The notes: generated from the letters alone by a model not told the origin. Numbered from the stretch's first letter, positions 7,227-16,594 are shown. The stretch is 64,000 nucleotides of DNA from Paraburkholderia ultramafica (GCF_902859915.1 NZ_CADIKK010000022.1:1-64000), one strand, 5' to 3'. Translations and numbers: made by a program.

Positions 7227-8966
7227 ATGAACAGGAACCCCTTCGCACCCCGGACCTTCATCTGGAAAATACTGCGACAGCCCGACGGGCACGCGATGCT
7301 GCTCTGGGCGGTCGTCGTAGGCGTTGCGGGCGCGTATGCCACTGCTGCCTTCCGCGAAGGTATTGACCTGCTGCAGAAGTGCTTTGGCGGTGAGCCCGGC
7401 AATTTTGTCGAGATGGCCCGACACATGCCCTGGCCCGCCCGGGTTGCGTTGCCAACGGTCGGCGGACTGATTGCCGGCATCTGCCTCGTACTGGCGCGCC
7501 GCAGTTCTTCAAAGTCTGGTGCCGACTATATGGAGGCCGTCACGATTGGTGACGGCGTTGTGCCGGTCTGGCAAAGCATGTGGCGCAGCATCTCCTCACT
7601 TTTCACCATCGCGAGTGGCGGCTCGATTGGCCGTGAAGGCTCGATGGTTCAACTGGCCGCTCTATGCTCGTCCATGATCGGACGCTGGGTGCGCTTCGAC
7701 CCGGCACGTTTGCGCACGCTCGTCGCATGCGGTGCGGCTGCGGGTATCACCTCGGCATATAACGCACCTATCGCCGGCGCCTTTTTCGTGACGGAAGTGG
7801 TGCTCGGTTCCATGGCGATGGAATGGTTTGGCCCGATTCTGGTCTCGTCAGTCGTGGCCAATATCACGATGCGCGAGTTCGCCGGTTACCGGCCGCCGTA
7901 CCAGATGCCAGTTTTCCCAACCGTCACCGGCATTGAAGTGCTGCCCTTCATTGTGCTGGGGCTACTGTGCGGGGTACTGGCGCCGCGTTTTCTTCGGTTG
8001 CTTTCCGCGTCGAAGAAGGGCTTCGGCAAGGTACCGTTACCTCTGCCGCTGAAGCTTGGGCTCGGCGGTCTTATTGTCGGTGTCGTCTCCATCTGGGCGC
8101 CAGAGGTCTGGGGTAATGGCTACGAGGTGGTGAACTCGCTGTTGCATCAACCCTGGACGTGGACAGCGCTTCTTATCGTGCTCGCCCTCAAGGTGATCGC
8201 GACGCTGGCCACGGCCGGCACCGGAGCAGTGGGTGGCGTCTTCACGCCGACCCTGTTCGTTGGAGCCGTGGTGGGATGCCTCTTCGGGGTAAGCGTTCAT
8301 GGAATCTGGCCGCACACGACTTCGGAGCCTTTCGCCTACGTAATCGTGGGGATGGGCGCATTTCTCGCTGGAGCCACCAACGCTCCGTTGATGGCCATCC
8401 TGATGATTTTCGAGATGACGCTATCCTACCAGGTCGTGCTGCCGCTCATGCTTTCATGCGTCATCGCTTACTTCGCCGCACGCAACGCGGAGCACACTTC
8501 GATGTACGAGACCACGGTACGACGCAACCGTGCGCAGAGGGACCGGCTGCGCCTGGCGGCTACACGGATGCGGGAACTCATGAAGCCTGCCGAGACAGTC
8601 GTTACGCTTGACGCGAGTGTTGAGGAGCTGACCCGCATGTTCCTCGCCCATCCGGTGAAGTACCTGTATGTGGTGGACGAACAGCAGCGTTTTTGCGGCG
8701 TGGTGGCCCTTGAGGACCTCGCATCCGACCACATCGCTTCGCCCCAGAGCCCGCGGCGGACGACCGCGGCCGACTATCTGCTTCCCGACTTCCATGTGCT
8801 GACTCCGGACATGACGCTCGGCCAAGGTCTGCAGCTTTTCCTCAATTTCCGTGGCGAACGCCTGCCCGTCATTGATCCGAAATCCAAATCCGCTCCGATT
8901 CTCGGAGTTGTTCACAAGACGTCGTTGCTCGACGCCTATGTGCGGATGAACCCCGCAACACTCTGA
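7227..8966 (+). CDS. ClC-family chloride channel/antiporter with CBS pair
   Basis: The 579-residue protein has the ClC fold in residues about 1-430 and a cytoplasmic CBS-domain pair in residues about 450-575. Family motifs are GGSIGREGS (standard GREGP, with the gating glutamate kept and Pro replaced by Ser) and GGVFTPTLFVGA. The first anion-site motif (GSGIP in classical members) is altered to SKSGADY. It begins 53 bp after the regulator. Anion conductance or chloride/proton exchange in the inner membrane is expected. The motif changes leave channel versus exchanger unsettled. Confidence 0.9.
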   Translation: MNRNPFAPRTFIWKILRQPDGHAMLLWAVVVGVAGAYATAAFREGIDLLQKCFGGEPGNFVEMARHMPWPARVALPTVGGLIAGICLVLARRSSSKSGADYMEAVTIGDGVVPVWQSMWRSISSLFTIASGGSIGREGSMVQLAALCSSMIGRWVRFDPARLRTLVACGAAAGITSAYNAPIAGAFFVTEVVLGSMAMEWFGPILVSSVVANITMREFAGYRPPYQMPVFPTVTGIEVLPFIVLGLLCGVLAPRFLRLLSASKKGFGKVPLPLPLKLGLGGLIVGVVSIWAPEVWGNGYEVVNSLLHQPWTWTALLIVLALKVIATLATAGTGAVGGVFTPTLFVGAVVGCLFGVSVHGIWPHTTSEPFAYVIVGMGAFLAGATNAPLMAILMIFEMTLSYQVVLPLMLSCVIAYFAARNAEHTSMYETTVRRNRAQRDRLRLAATRMRELMKPAETVVTLDASVEELTRMFLAHPVKYLYVVDEQQRFCGVVALEDLASDHIASPQSPRRTTAADYLLPDFHVLTPDMTLGQGLQLFLNFRGERLPVIDPKSKSAPILGVVHKTSLLDAYVRMNPATL

Positions 8967-9134
8967 ACCGTGTCTGCCGATATCGGAGAGATTTGAACTT
9001 TTGATATTGCCTCCTGTGCATGCCGCTGCGATGTATCAGTGGCGCGTGCCGACGCAGGATGTGTTGAGTGTTCCCACTGGTTTTCTTACTTCCGAGTCGT
9101 TGAGACTCAACAAGCTTCTTGCGTTTCTACAGAG

Positions 9135-9449
9135 GGCGTGCCACGCGAAATGGGCAACGTGCTCAACGCGCTGCCGAAGTCGCAGCGAGGCCGAGCCAAA
9201 GCAGATCTGCAGGCGATCTGGATGGCCGCCACGCGCGACGACGCGTATGCCGCGTTCGATCGTTTCGTGACGGTCTACGCGGCGAAATATCCGAAGGCGA
9301 CAGAAACGTTGAAGAGGGACCGCGAAAGCCTGCTGGCGTTTTACGACTTCCCGGCGGAGCACTGGCAGCATTTGCGGACAACCAACGCGATCGAGTCGAC
9401 GTTCGCGACCGTGCGTCACCGGACTACACGCACGCGCAACAGGTCATAG
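9135..9449 (+). pseudogene. IS256-family transposase remnant
   Basis: The frame encodes a C-terminal block of an IS256 (Mutator-type) transposase. It runs from GNVLNALPKS through AKYPKATETLKRD and FYDFPAEHWQHLRTTN to IESTFATVRHRT. Both ends are cut: there is no N-terminal half, and the frame changes to unrelated residues after the HRT motif. It is therefore a dead fragment of about 100 codons directly downstream of the ClC gene. Confidence 0.85.
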
Positions 9450-9461
9450 TCGGCGCCCGGA

Positions 9462-9692
9462 TCACTGGTTATCGTTCAGCTTTCCTCCATTTTTCAACAC
9501 CTTCTCGTTAGTGAGAACATTGTCCGCGTATTTCGTTTCAAAACCATTCCCGCCCACCCCGACGTAAGCTTTAAGTCCATTCACGAGAGCAGTATGGTTG
9601 GCCATTGGATTGTTAACATCGCCGCCAGCGTCTACGATATGACTTCTGAGTTCGAATGCTCCGCCAATAACGTTGTCTAATGGGTTTTTCAT
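9462..9692 (-). CDS. orphan small protein, low-GC, unknown function
   Basis: This 76-residue frame starts with MKNPLDNVIGGAFEL and ends in KLNDNQ. It is noticeably richer in A+T than its neighbours and lies between two transposase fragments, so it is probably imported. It is rich in Gly, Asn and Val, has no signal peptide or membrane segment, and I recognise no family. No good ribosome site precedes the ATG, so it could be the tail of a larger broken gene. The frame continues upstream without a stop to 9761. Confidence 0.4.
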   Translation of the reverse strand: MKNPLDNVIGGAFELRSHIVDAGGDVNNPMANHTALVNGLKAYVGVGGNGFETKYADNVLTNEKVLKNGGKLNDNQ

Positions 9693-9731
9693 GGGCGCGA
9701 TCAAATTTGAAGTGCAACACCTTGCTCGTGT

Positions 9732-10402
9732 GTGCCGATGCAAAAAAGAACTTACCGACAACTGCAGCCTGAAGAACGCATGACGATTGCAAGCATGAAG
9801 CAGCAGGGTTCGAGCGTTCAGGCCATCGCTCGAATACTCGGGCGCGCGGCGTCAACCGTGAGCCGCGAGCTGGCCAGAAACACGTGTTCTGCCGTGGGCT
9901 ATGCGTCTGCACCAGCCCAGGCGCTCAGCACGAGCCGACGCGAGGCTGCGCGCCCGTGTCCCAAGCTGCACCCTCAAAGCGTGTCGTGGCGCGTGGTACT
10001 CACCCTGCTGGAATGGAAGTGGTCGCCCCAGCAGATCTCAGGTACCCTCAAGCGCATGTCGCCCAACGATCCGACCCAGCACGTCTCGCACGAGACCATC
10101 TACACCGCCATCTATGCACAGCCTCGCGGTGAGCTGCGCCGCCAGCTGATCGCCTGTCTGCGCCACGGCCACAGCACGCGTATGTCACGCAAGGGCGGCA
10201 CTGACCGGCGCGGCCAGATCCCCGACATGGTGAGCATCCATGTGCGCCCGCCTGAGGTCGACGATCGGGTGATGCCAGGCCATTGGGAACGCGACTTCAT
10301 CAAGGGCGCCGGCAACCAGTCTTCCGTCGGCGTGCTGGTTGAGCGCACCAGTCGCCTGGTGCTGCTGGCGAAGATGGAAGATGCCACCGCCGCCTCGTTT
10401 GC
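9732..10402 (+). pseudogene. IS30-family transposase, 3'-truncated
   Basis: The first 220 or so residues match IS30-family transposases: the N-terminal helix-turn-helix (RTYRQLQPEERMTI, RAASTVSRELARN), SHETIYTAIYA, and GHWERDFIKGAGNQS, which carries the first catalytic Asp. After about residue 223 similarity stops and the frame runs into foreign sequence until 10538. The second Asp and the Glu of the DDE triad are missing, so the protein cannot transpose. The ATG at 9738 is an equally good start. The lost 3' half was probably removed by a deletion or another insertion. Confidence 0.85.
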
Positions 10403-10589
10403 AACGAGACTCGATACAGAGCTACTTCGAAGCGAGTTCTCTCGCCAGGCGAGTGAACTTGATACCAGTTATCAAGCCTCTCAAGCGTATGGAATTTCGT
10501 ATCGCTCAAAAGCAAATGTTCGGCTCCCGCGTATATAAAAGACGTAATCAATTATTCGATCGGACGCGGCGGAGTGCGCGAGGAGCCAG
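10403..10589. other. unassigned AT-richer segment between element fragments
   Basis: These bases join the broken IS30 gene to the broken recombinase. Composition is closer to the orphan ORF at 9462 than to the chromosome. No gene was recognised. Confidence 0.3.
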
Positions 10590-10882
10590 AGTTTGGGTGG
10601 CGAAACTGTGACGTAGCGTATGCATCGATACGCGCTTGTCGATGTGTGGCGCCTCGGCTGCGGCATGGATGGCGCGGTTCAGTTGCCGCGTGCTGAGCGG
10701 GTCCACTGGATCGAGGCCCGGAAACAGCCAACCACCCTCCAGCATCCGGCCCTGGGCATGGGCCACGCGCCACCACACGCGCAGGCGTTCGAGCAGCACG
10801 GGAGACAGCATGGCGTAGCGGTCCTTGCGGCCCTTGCCCTGCTCGATACGCAGGGTCATACGCTGGCTGTCGATGTCCGTGA
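10590..10882 (-). pseudogene. tyrosine recombinase (IS91-associated type) C-terminal fragment
   Basis: The leftward frame (continuous within 10548-10946) encodes a catalytic-domain fragment of an XerD-like integrase. It runs from VTDIDSQRMTLRIEQGKGRKDRY to the HTLRHSFAT box with the His and Arg of the active site. It lacks the upstream catalytic Arg region and the C-terminal Tyr, so it is inactive. The wording of the fragment resembles integrases that travel with IS91-type elements. Both ends run into unrelated sequence. Confidence 0.75.
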
Positions 10883-11154
10883 CCGATGACATCTTGGAAA
10901 GAGGCGGCGCCATCCCAACGGCGGCTTGGTGGACACGAGCGGCCATCCGTGCCTACATGCTGGCCGACAGGTGCTCGGCCGATCCCTTCGGTGGCAGGGG
11001 TTTCTACGTAGAGCGACCGTCACCGGAGTGACATACCCGCTGTCTACGCTCTGTGCAGCCCCCTGGCCGCCCGCCACATCCTCGATTTCCTCGACAAAGT
11101 GTTTGTCGGAAGCATTCCCCCTGTGATTGCGAATCGATCTAAAGGAGTCCGCAA
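10883..11154. other. gap between recombinase remnant and secreted phosphoesterase
   Basis: No gene was recognised. The right part should contain the promoter of the phosphoesterase; a ribosome site (AAAGGAG) lies immediately before its ATG. Confidence 0.4.
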
Positions 11155-12699
11155 ATGAAAACGCTTGAGCCTCTGTGTGTCACGCCGGCCAGGATATTGG
11201 CGGCGGTGGTGAGCGCTGGACTGTTGATCTCAACGCCGGCCAGACCAGATGATGGATCTTCCACCAAGACTCCTATCAAACACATTGTGGTGATCTTTCA
11301 GGAAAACGTCTCCTTCGATCACTACTTCGGCACCTATCCGCACGCAGAGCCAAACAAGGACGGCTCGCGCCTGTTCAATACTGTGAGGAACGATACCCCC
11401 AGGCCCAACACGTTGTTGAGCGCTGGTTTGCTGACCAACAACCCCAACGGGACGAATCCGTTTCGTATTGATCGCAGCGTGCCGGTGACCTGCGATCAGG
11501 ATCACGGTTATGGGAATGAACAGCTCGCGTTTCACGGCGGACTGATGGATCGTTTCCTCAAGCTCAGTTGCAACGACGCAAACCTCGGGCCGAATAGCAC
11601 GCTGGGCTACTACGATGGCAACACCGTGACTGCGCTGTGGAACTATGCCCAGCACTATGCAATGAGTGACAACTCGTTCGGAACGAGTTTCGGTCCGTCA
11701 ACGCCCGGCCTTCTCAACCTCGTCGCCGGCACAACTTTCATGGGGACAATCAAAAACGGCCTTTCGGCCAGCGGCAACATTGCCAATGGCGCCACCAGCG
11801 GAGCGGTCATCGGCGATCCGGATCCGTACGGCGACATGTGCTCCGCTCCCAAACGCACCCAGATCACGATGTCAGGTCAGAACATTGGCGACCTGTTGAA
11901 TGCCCGTGGCATCACCTGGGGCGCATTCATGGGGGGCTTTGACAACTGCGCGGCGGCCCATAAAAACGTGGCCGGCAACAGCGTCGTCGACTACATACCG
12001 CACCACGCGTTCTTTCAGTATTGGACGAGCACGCAGAATCCGAAGCACCTGCCGCCAGGGTCCGATGCAGCGATCGGCAAGTCGGACCAGGCAAACCATC
12101 AATATGACTTAAACAGGTTTTACACGGCGCTCGCGAATCACAACCTGCCGGCGGTGAGCTTCCTGAAAGCGCCCGCGTTTCAGGATGGCCACGCCGGATA
12201 TTCCGATCCATTGGACGAGCAGAAGTTTATCGTGGGCGTTATCAACGGCATCATGCGCTCACCGGAGTGGCGTGACACTGCGATCTTCATCGTCTACGAC
12301 GATTCCGATGGATGGTATGACCATGTGATGGGACCCGTCGTCTACCAGTCAAACACGGCTGACGATCAACTCCTGGCCCCTGGAAGCTGCGGCCAGCCCC
12401 AGGCGAGCGACCCGGCAGGCGGCACACAGAACGGGCGCTGCGGCTATGGCCCCCGGCTGCCGTTGCTGGTGATATCGCCGTGGGCGAAACGCAACTACAT
12501 TGACCATCAGGTGACCGACCAGTCCTCCATCCTTCGCTTTATCGAGGACAACTGGGCCATGTCGTCGCGCATCGGCAATGGCTCCGCCGATGCGGTTGCG
12601 GGGTCGCTGGATGGACTCTTCGATTTTGATGGGCATCCGCGCGCAGGCCGTCTGATTCTCGATGGGCGTACGGGCGTCATCGCATCGTCCGATGATTGA
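11155..12699 (+). CDS. secreted phosphoesterase / acid phosphatase (PF04185)
   Basis: The 514-residue protein has an N-terminal export signal (hydrophobic segment about residues 12-27) and belongs to the phospholipase C/AcpA phosphoesterase superfamily. Visible features are the metal-binding HIVVIFQENVSFDHYFG block near residue 45, a FGPSTPGLLNLVAGTT nucleophile-region block, and IVYDDSDGWYDH near residue 380, which supplies Asp/His metal ligands. It probably hydrolyses phosphate esters or phospholipids outside the cytoplasm. It lies directly after decayed mobile elements and before a related gene. The bond specificity (lipase C or acid phosphatase) cannot be told. Confidence 0.85.
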   Translation: MKTLEPLCVTPARILAAVVSAGLLISTPARPDDGSSTKTPIKHIVVIFQENVSFDHYFGTYPHAEPNKDGSRLFNTVRNDTPRPNTLLSAGLLTNNPNGTNPFRIDRSVPVTCDQDHGYGNEQLAFHGGLMDRFLKLSCNDANLGPNSTLGYYDGNTVTALWNYAQHYAMSDNSFGTSFGPSTPGLLNLVAGTTFMGTIKNGLSASGNIANGATSGAVIGDPDPYGDMCSAPKRTQITMSGQNIGDLLNARGITWGAFMGGFDNCAAAHKNVAGNSVVDYIPHHAFFQYWTSTQNPKHLPPGSDAAIGKSDQANHQYDLNRFYTALANHNLPAVSFLKAPAFQDGHAGYSDPLDEQKFIVGVINGIMRSPEWRDTAIFIVYDDSDGWYDHVMGPVVYQSNTADDQLLAPGSCGQPQASDPAGGTQNGRCGYGPRLPLLVISPWAKRNYIDHQVTDQSSILRFIEDNWAMSSRIGNGSADAVAGSLDGLFDFDGHPRAGRLILDGRTGVIASSDD

Positions 12700-12754
12700 C
12701 CGGGGGGCTTTGTCCGCTGGTCGTCCCGGCTCTGGCATCCGGCTTTCTTCAATC

Positions 12755-12783
12755 GGCCTCGCGAGCGCTGAGTTCGCGAGGCC
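12755..12783. terminator. stem-loop between the two phosphoesterases
   Basis: GGCCTCGCGA and TCGCGAGGCC form a perfect 10-bp stem with a 9-base loop. No T-tract follows, so it is not a classical intrinsic terminator. It may protect or attenuate the transcript between the two related genes. Confidence 0.4.
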
Positions 12784-12847
12784 ATCGCACTGCGCGCCAT
12801 AGACCACCTCACCGGCTCGCACCCGCAAATTTTTTCGAGGAACAACC

Positions 12848-15760
12848 ATGAAGAATCATTCGCTCGAACGCGTGTTCAAGTTGTGCATCGTCGCATCGGC
12901 AGCGCTGCTGGCCCTCCAGGCGCGCGCCGATTCACACGACGAAATGGAATCCACAGAACACAACGGAAGGCTGACGCTGGCGACTGGCCAGCACATCACG
13001 CCGGCGTTCCTCAGTGGCGCGGTTCAGCAGCCGCTCAACCCGGGCCTGTCCGCGTACCCGAACTTCGTCGCCGGCGAAGCGGTGCGTTCGCAGCTCAGCC
13101 CGGACGGCACGACACTCGCGATCGTCTGCGCCGGCCAGAACTCGCTCTACAAGCCCGACGGCACAGTCGATACGGCCAACTCGACGCAGTACATTTTCCT
13201 TTACAACGTGGCGGGCGCCAACATGGCGAGGCCGGTGCTGACCCAGGTGATCCAGCAGACCAACGCCCACGTCGGCCTGGTCTTCTCGCCAGACGGTAGC
13301 ACCCTCTACGCAGCGGGCGGCGTCGACGATGCCGTGTATGCGTACGGCAAGAACGGCGGGGCCTGGTCGCAGGTGGCAAAAATCGCCCTGGGCCATGCTG
13401 GCGTGGGCGTGGGCCTGGGCGTGAAACCCAATGCCGGTGGCCTGGGATTGTCCGCGGACGGCAAGACGCTGGTCGTGGCCAACAATTACAACGATTCGAT
13501 CAGCGTGATTGACACCACCACCCGCACCGTCCGCTACGAGCATGACCTGCGCCCCTTTCAGGCGAACAATGAAGGCACCAGCGGTGCCGCCGGTGGAACC
13601 TTTCCGTTTGCGGTGGTCGTGAAGGGCAACGGCACGGCCTACGTGTCTTCCGATCGTGACCGGGAAGTCGTGGTGGTCGACATCTCCTCGCCCACCGCTG
13701 GCCGCCTGATCAAGCGCATAAAGCTCGACGGCAATGCCCTCGGGATGACACTCGATGCCACGCAATCCAGGCTGTACGTGGCACAGGACAACGCCGACCA
13801 GGTCGCGGTCATCGACACCGCGAGCAACCTGGTCAGCGCCAAGATCGACGCGCGCGCTCCGGCGGACCTGCTGCGCGGAGCGAAGTACACCGGCGCGGCG
13901 ACGTTCGCGGTGACGCTCGCGAGGGATGGCAGGACGCTTTACGCCGTCAATTCCGGCGCGAACTCGGTGGCCGTGATCCCGCTGACCGGGCGCAATGCGA
14001 ACACCGTCACGGGCCTGATCCCCACGGCCTACGAGCCGCACGACATCACGTTCAGCGCCGACGGAAACTGGCTGTATATCGTCAACGGCAAGAGCATCAC
14101 AGGCGCCAACCCGGAACACCTGTATGGCAATACGGCGCTCGTGACCAGCGTCACCTTCCCAGGCGGCAACACGGCGGCCGCGGCTGCGGCGAGAGCGTCG
14201 AACCAGTATCAGTTCCAGCTCGAACGCGCGTCCCTGGTCAGCGCCCCAGTACCCAAAGCGTATGACCTGCCCAAGCTGACGGAGATGGTCGCGCGGAACA
14301 ACTTCTACTCTGGCGAACCGGACGAGCACGACGATGGGACGATCGAATTCCTGCGCAACCGGATCAAGCACATCATTTACATCGTCAAGGAAAACCGCAC
14401 CTTCGACCAGATCCTCGGTGACCTGAAAAACGGTGCGAACGCTGATCCGACCTTGGCAATGTTCGGCAGGAACATCACGCCGAACTTCCACAACCTGGCG
14501 AGCAACTTCGTCACGCTGGACAACTTCATGGACCCCGGCGACGGCAGCATGGACGGCTGGTCATGGGCGCTGCAGGGCCGTGTGACCAACACCGAGACAA
14601 TCACCCAGCAGATCAACTATGCCGCAGTGAACCGTGGCCTGTCCTACGAATCGGAAGGTACGAACCGCAACGTGCCGGTCAATCTCGCGACGATCGCCGA
14701 ACGCGACCACGCGACCAACGACGGATTCAGCAGTGGGTCTGCCGCGCTGCCCGGCGGCACGGCCAACCTTCTGCCGGGCGTTGGCAACCACGCGTCCTCC
14801 GACGCGCCGTTTGGAATCCAGAAAGGCTACATCTTCGATGCCGTGCTCGCAGCCGGCGGCACGGTGCGCAACTACGGCTTCCTGGTCAGCAACATCGGCA
14901 GCATCGGCACCCAGGGGTCGCCGGTGTCGGATCCGTTCGCCGCAGGTATCGTGCAGGTGGCCCCGCTCGAACCGGCGCTCGCCGCGCTTACCGACGTCTA
15001 CTTCCGCGGTTACGACCAGAACTACCCCGACCTCTGGAGGTACAACGAGTGGAAGCGCGAATTCGACCAGTTCGTGGCGCAGGGCAATCTGCCCAGCCTG
15101 TCGACGGTTCGCTTCAGCCATGACCACACGGGCAGCTTCGCCACCGCGCTCGCCGGCGTCAACACACCGGAAACCCAGCAGGCTGATGACGACCTCGCGG
15201 TTGGCCGGCTCGTCGAGGCCGTGGCCCACAGCCCCTATGCGGCAAACACCCTGATCATGGTCACCGAAGACGACTGCCAGGACGGCCCGGACCACGTCGA
15301 TTCGCATCGCGCCACGACGTATGTCGTCGGCCCGTACGTCAAGCAAGGCGCGGTGGTCAAGACGCGCTACAGCCAGGTCAATGTGCTACGGACGATCGAG
15401 GACATTCTCGGCACGCAGCACATCAATCTGAACACCGCATATCAGCGGCCGATGACCGATGTCTTCAACACCCGTTCATCAGGTGCCTGGACCTACAACG
15501 CCACCGCCTCGACTGTTCTGAAGACGACGACACTGGCGCTCGGCCGGACGGACGGCAGCGTGCAGTTCGCACTGGGCCCGGACGTCAAGCCAAGGCACGA
15601 CGCCGCGTACTGGGATAGAGTCACTGCCGGCTTCAATTTCGACGAGGCCGATCAGGTGCCTCCCGCCAGATACAACAAGGTGCTGTGGTCCGGCATCAAG
15701 GGCAAGAAACCGTATCCGACGCCGGCTCGCAGTCAGGACGTTGCTCAGACGGACGACTGA
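12848..15760 (+). CDS. YVTN beta-propeller / phosphoesterase fusion, secreted
   Basis: This 970-residue protein has a signal peptide (cleavage likely near residue 27), then a seven-bladed-type propeller of YVTN repeats (residues about 60-470), and then a PF04185 phosphoesterase domain (about 505-920). The catalytic part shows HIIYIVKENRTFDQILGDL, LDNFMDPGDGSMDGWSWA and MVTEDDCQDGPDHVDSHR, the last providing metal ligands. It is a large periplasmic or surface enzyme; the propeller may bind a partner or surface. It follows a simpler relative by 148 bp, and both probably respond to the same signal, perhaps phosphate limitation, though no Pho box was confirmed. Confidence 0.85.
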   Translation: MKNHSLERVFKLCIVASAALLALQARADSHDEMESTEHNGRLTLATGQHITPAFLSGAVQQPLNPGLSAYPNFVAGEAVRSQLSPDGTTLAIVCAGQNSLYKPDGTVDTANSTQYIFLYNVAGANMARPVLTQVIQQTNAHVGLVFSPDGSTLYAAGGVDDAVYAYGKNGGAWSQVAKIALGHAGVGVGLGVKPNAGGLGLSADGKTLVVANNYNDSISVIDTTTRTVRYEHDLRPFQANNEGTSGAAGGTFPFAVVVKGNGTAYVSSDRDREVVVVDISSPTAGRLIKRIKLDGNALGMTLDATQSRLYVAQDNADQVAVIDTASNLVSAKIDARAPADLLRGAKYTGAATFAVTLARDGRTLYAVNSGANSVAVIPLTGRNANTVTGLIPTAYEPHDITFSADGNWLYIVNGKSITGANPEHLYGNTALVTSVTFPGGNTAAAAAARASNQYQFQLERASLVSAPVPKAYDLPKLTEMVARNNFYSGEPDEHDDGTIEFLRNRIKHIIYIVKENRTFDQILGDLKNGANADPTLAMFGRNITPNFHNLASNFVTLDNFMDPGDGSMDGWSWALQGRVTNTETITQQINYAAVNRGLSYESEGTNRNVPVNLATIAERDHATNDGFSSGSAALPGGTANLLPGVGNHASSDAPFGIQKGYIFDAVLAAGGTVRNYGFLVSNIGSIGTQGSPVSDPFAAGIVQVAPLEPALAALTDVYFRGYDQNYPDLWRYNEWKREFDQFVAQGNLPSLSTVRFSHDHTGSFATALAGVNTPETQQADDDLAVGRLVEAVAHSPYAANTLIMVTEDDCQDGPDHVDSHRATTYVVGPYVKQGAVVKTRYSQVNVLRTIEDILGTQHINLNTAYQRPMTDVFNTRSSGAWTYNATASTVLKTTTLALGRTDGSVQFALGPDVKPRHDAAYWDRVTAGFNFDEADQVPPARYNKVLWSGIKGKKPYPTPARSQDVAQTDD

Positions 15761-15774
15761 GACACGTCCCGAAT

Positions 15775-15810
15775 GCTCCCGGGAGAGGCAACGGCGCCTC
15801 GCCCGGGAGC
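15775..15810 (+). terminator. strong stem-loop after the phosphoesterase pair
   Basis: GCTCCCGGG at 15775 pairs with CCCGGGAGC ending at 15810, and the inner bases (GAGGC/GCCTC) extend the stem. It lies 15 bp after the stop and probably ends the transcript, although a T-run is lacking. Confidence 0.5.
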
Positions 15811-16101
15811 GCCGGCCGCGCAAAGGGCCTGGCCGAGGCCTGCGAACTGTGCCCGACCATCGCCAAGTCGGCGGAAAGAAGGAGTCACCGGCAGAACTGA
15901 CATCGAAATCGCGATCAACAATCAGCGCTCGCGCCTGATGACGGCTGTGGGTCTTGGGCGTGAGCGATGACGACGTGCAGCGTTACGTCTCGTCAGACGG
16001 CGTGACTGGCGCCGGGGCGTCTCAATAATGGGCTGGCGCAGGACATCAGGTCATGCGTCAAGTCCAGCGCGGGTAGCTGAAGGGCTTAGAGAAAATGCTC
16101 T
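15811..16101. other. gap without a recognised gene
   Basis: Only short frames with no ribosome site or family resemblance were seen between the stem-loop and the leftward DUF3562 gene. Confidence 0.4.
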
Positions 16102-16299
16102 TTATCGCACCGTCTGGGACGCGGCTCGCAAGGTCTCGCGTACTCGCTTCGCCGCCAGTAGCGGCACGTAGTCGAGAATTCGCGCGTCCTTTTTGTATGC
16201 CTCAAGCGTTTCCGCATACATCTTTGACACCGTCTCCTCCGCAGTGTTGGTCGATGCGGCAATTTCGTGCACAACTTCCACCGGATTTTGCGTCGTCAT
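16102..16299 (-). CDS. DUF3562-type small protein
   Basis: The 65-residue protein (MTTQNPVEVVHEIAAS, then a KMYAETLEAYKKDARILDY block and VPLLAAKRVRETL) matches small DUF3562 proteins that are widespread in Burkholderiaceae and of unknown function. It is soluble and mostly helical. An ideal ribosome site, AAGGAG, lies six bases before the ATG, which strongly supports translation. It is transcribed alone. Confidence 0.8.
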   Translation of the reverse strand: MTTQNPVEVVHEIAASTNTAEETVSKMYAETLEAYKKDARILDYVPLLAAKRVRETLRAASQTVR

Positions 16300-16539
16300 T
16301 TGCTGCTCCTTGTCGAAAACGAACGGCGCTTTAATTACAGGAAAGTCCTTAGCTTCTCGCCAATAGAAACCGGCAATCGGTTACGCCTGTCAGTTGACAG
16401 ATTGATGTCAACCAGGCAAGTCCCAACGAGCGGTGCGTGTCGTTGCCGGCAGACGACGAAACGGAGATGCCTCGTTGCACGGCAACTGACGCAAGGCTAG
16501 ATTTGAGTCGTCTCCTCCATATCTCCGCGATATGGCTTG

Positions 16540-16567
16540 GCCCGTGAACGCAGCGGGCTTTCTTTTT
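16540..16567 (+). terminator. weak intrinsic terminator-like hairpin
   Basis: GCCCG and CGGGC pair across a 9-base loop and are followed by TTTCTTTTT-like bases up to 16567. The stem is only five base pairs. It reads rightward although no rightward gene precedes it. Confidence 0.3.
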
Positions 16568-16594
16568 GCAGGAGACGGCTGGAGACAGGCGACG

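Noticed and set aside
13000..14491. Long leftward frame (519 codons) inside the propeller-phosphoesterase gene
   Set aside because: It is the shadow of a GC-rich gene: the product is Arg/Val-rich without recognisable domains, while the opposite strand has clear catalytic motifs.
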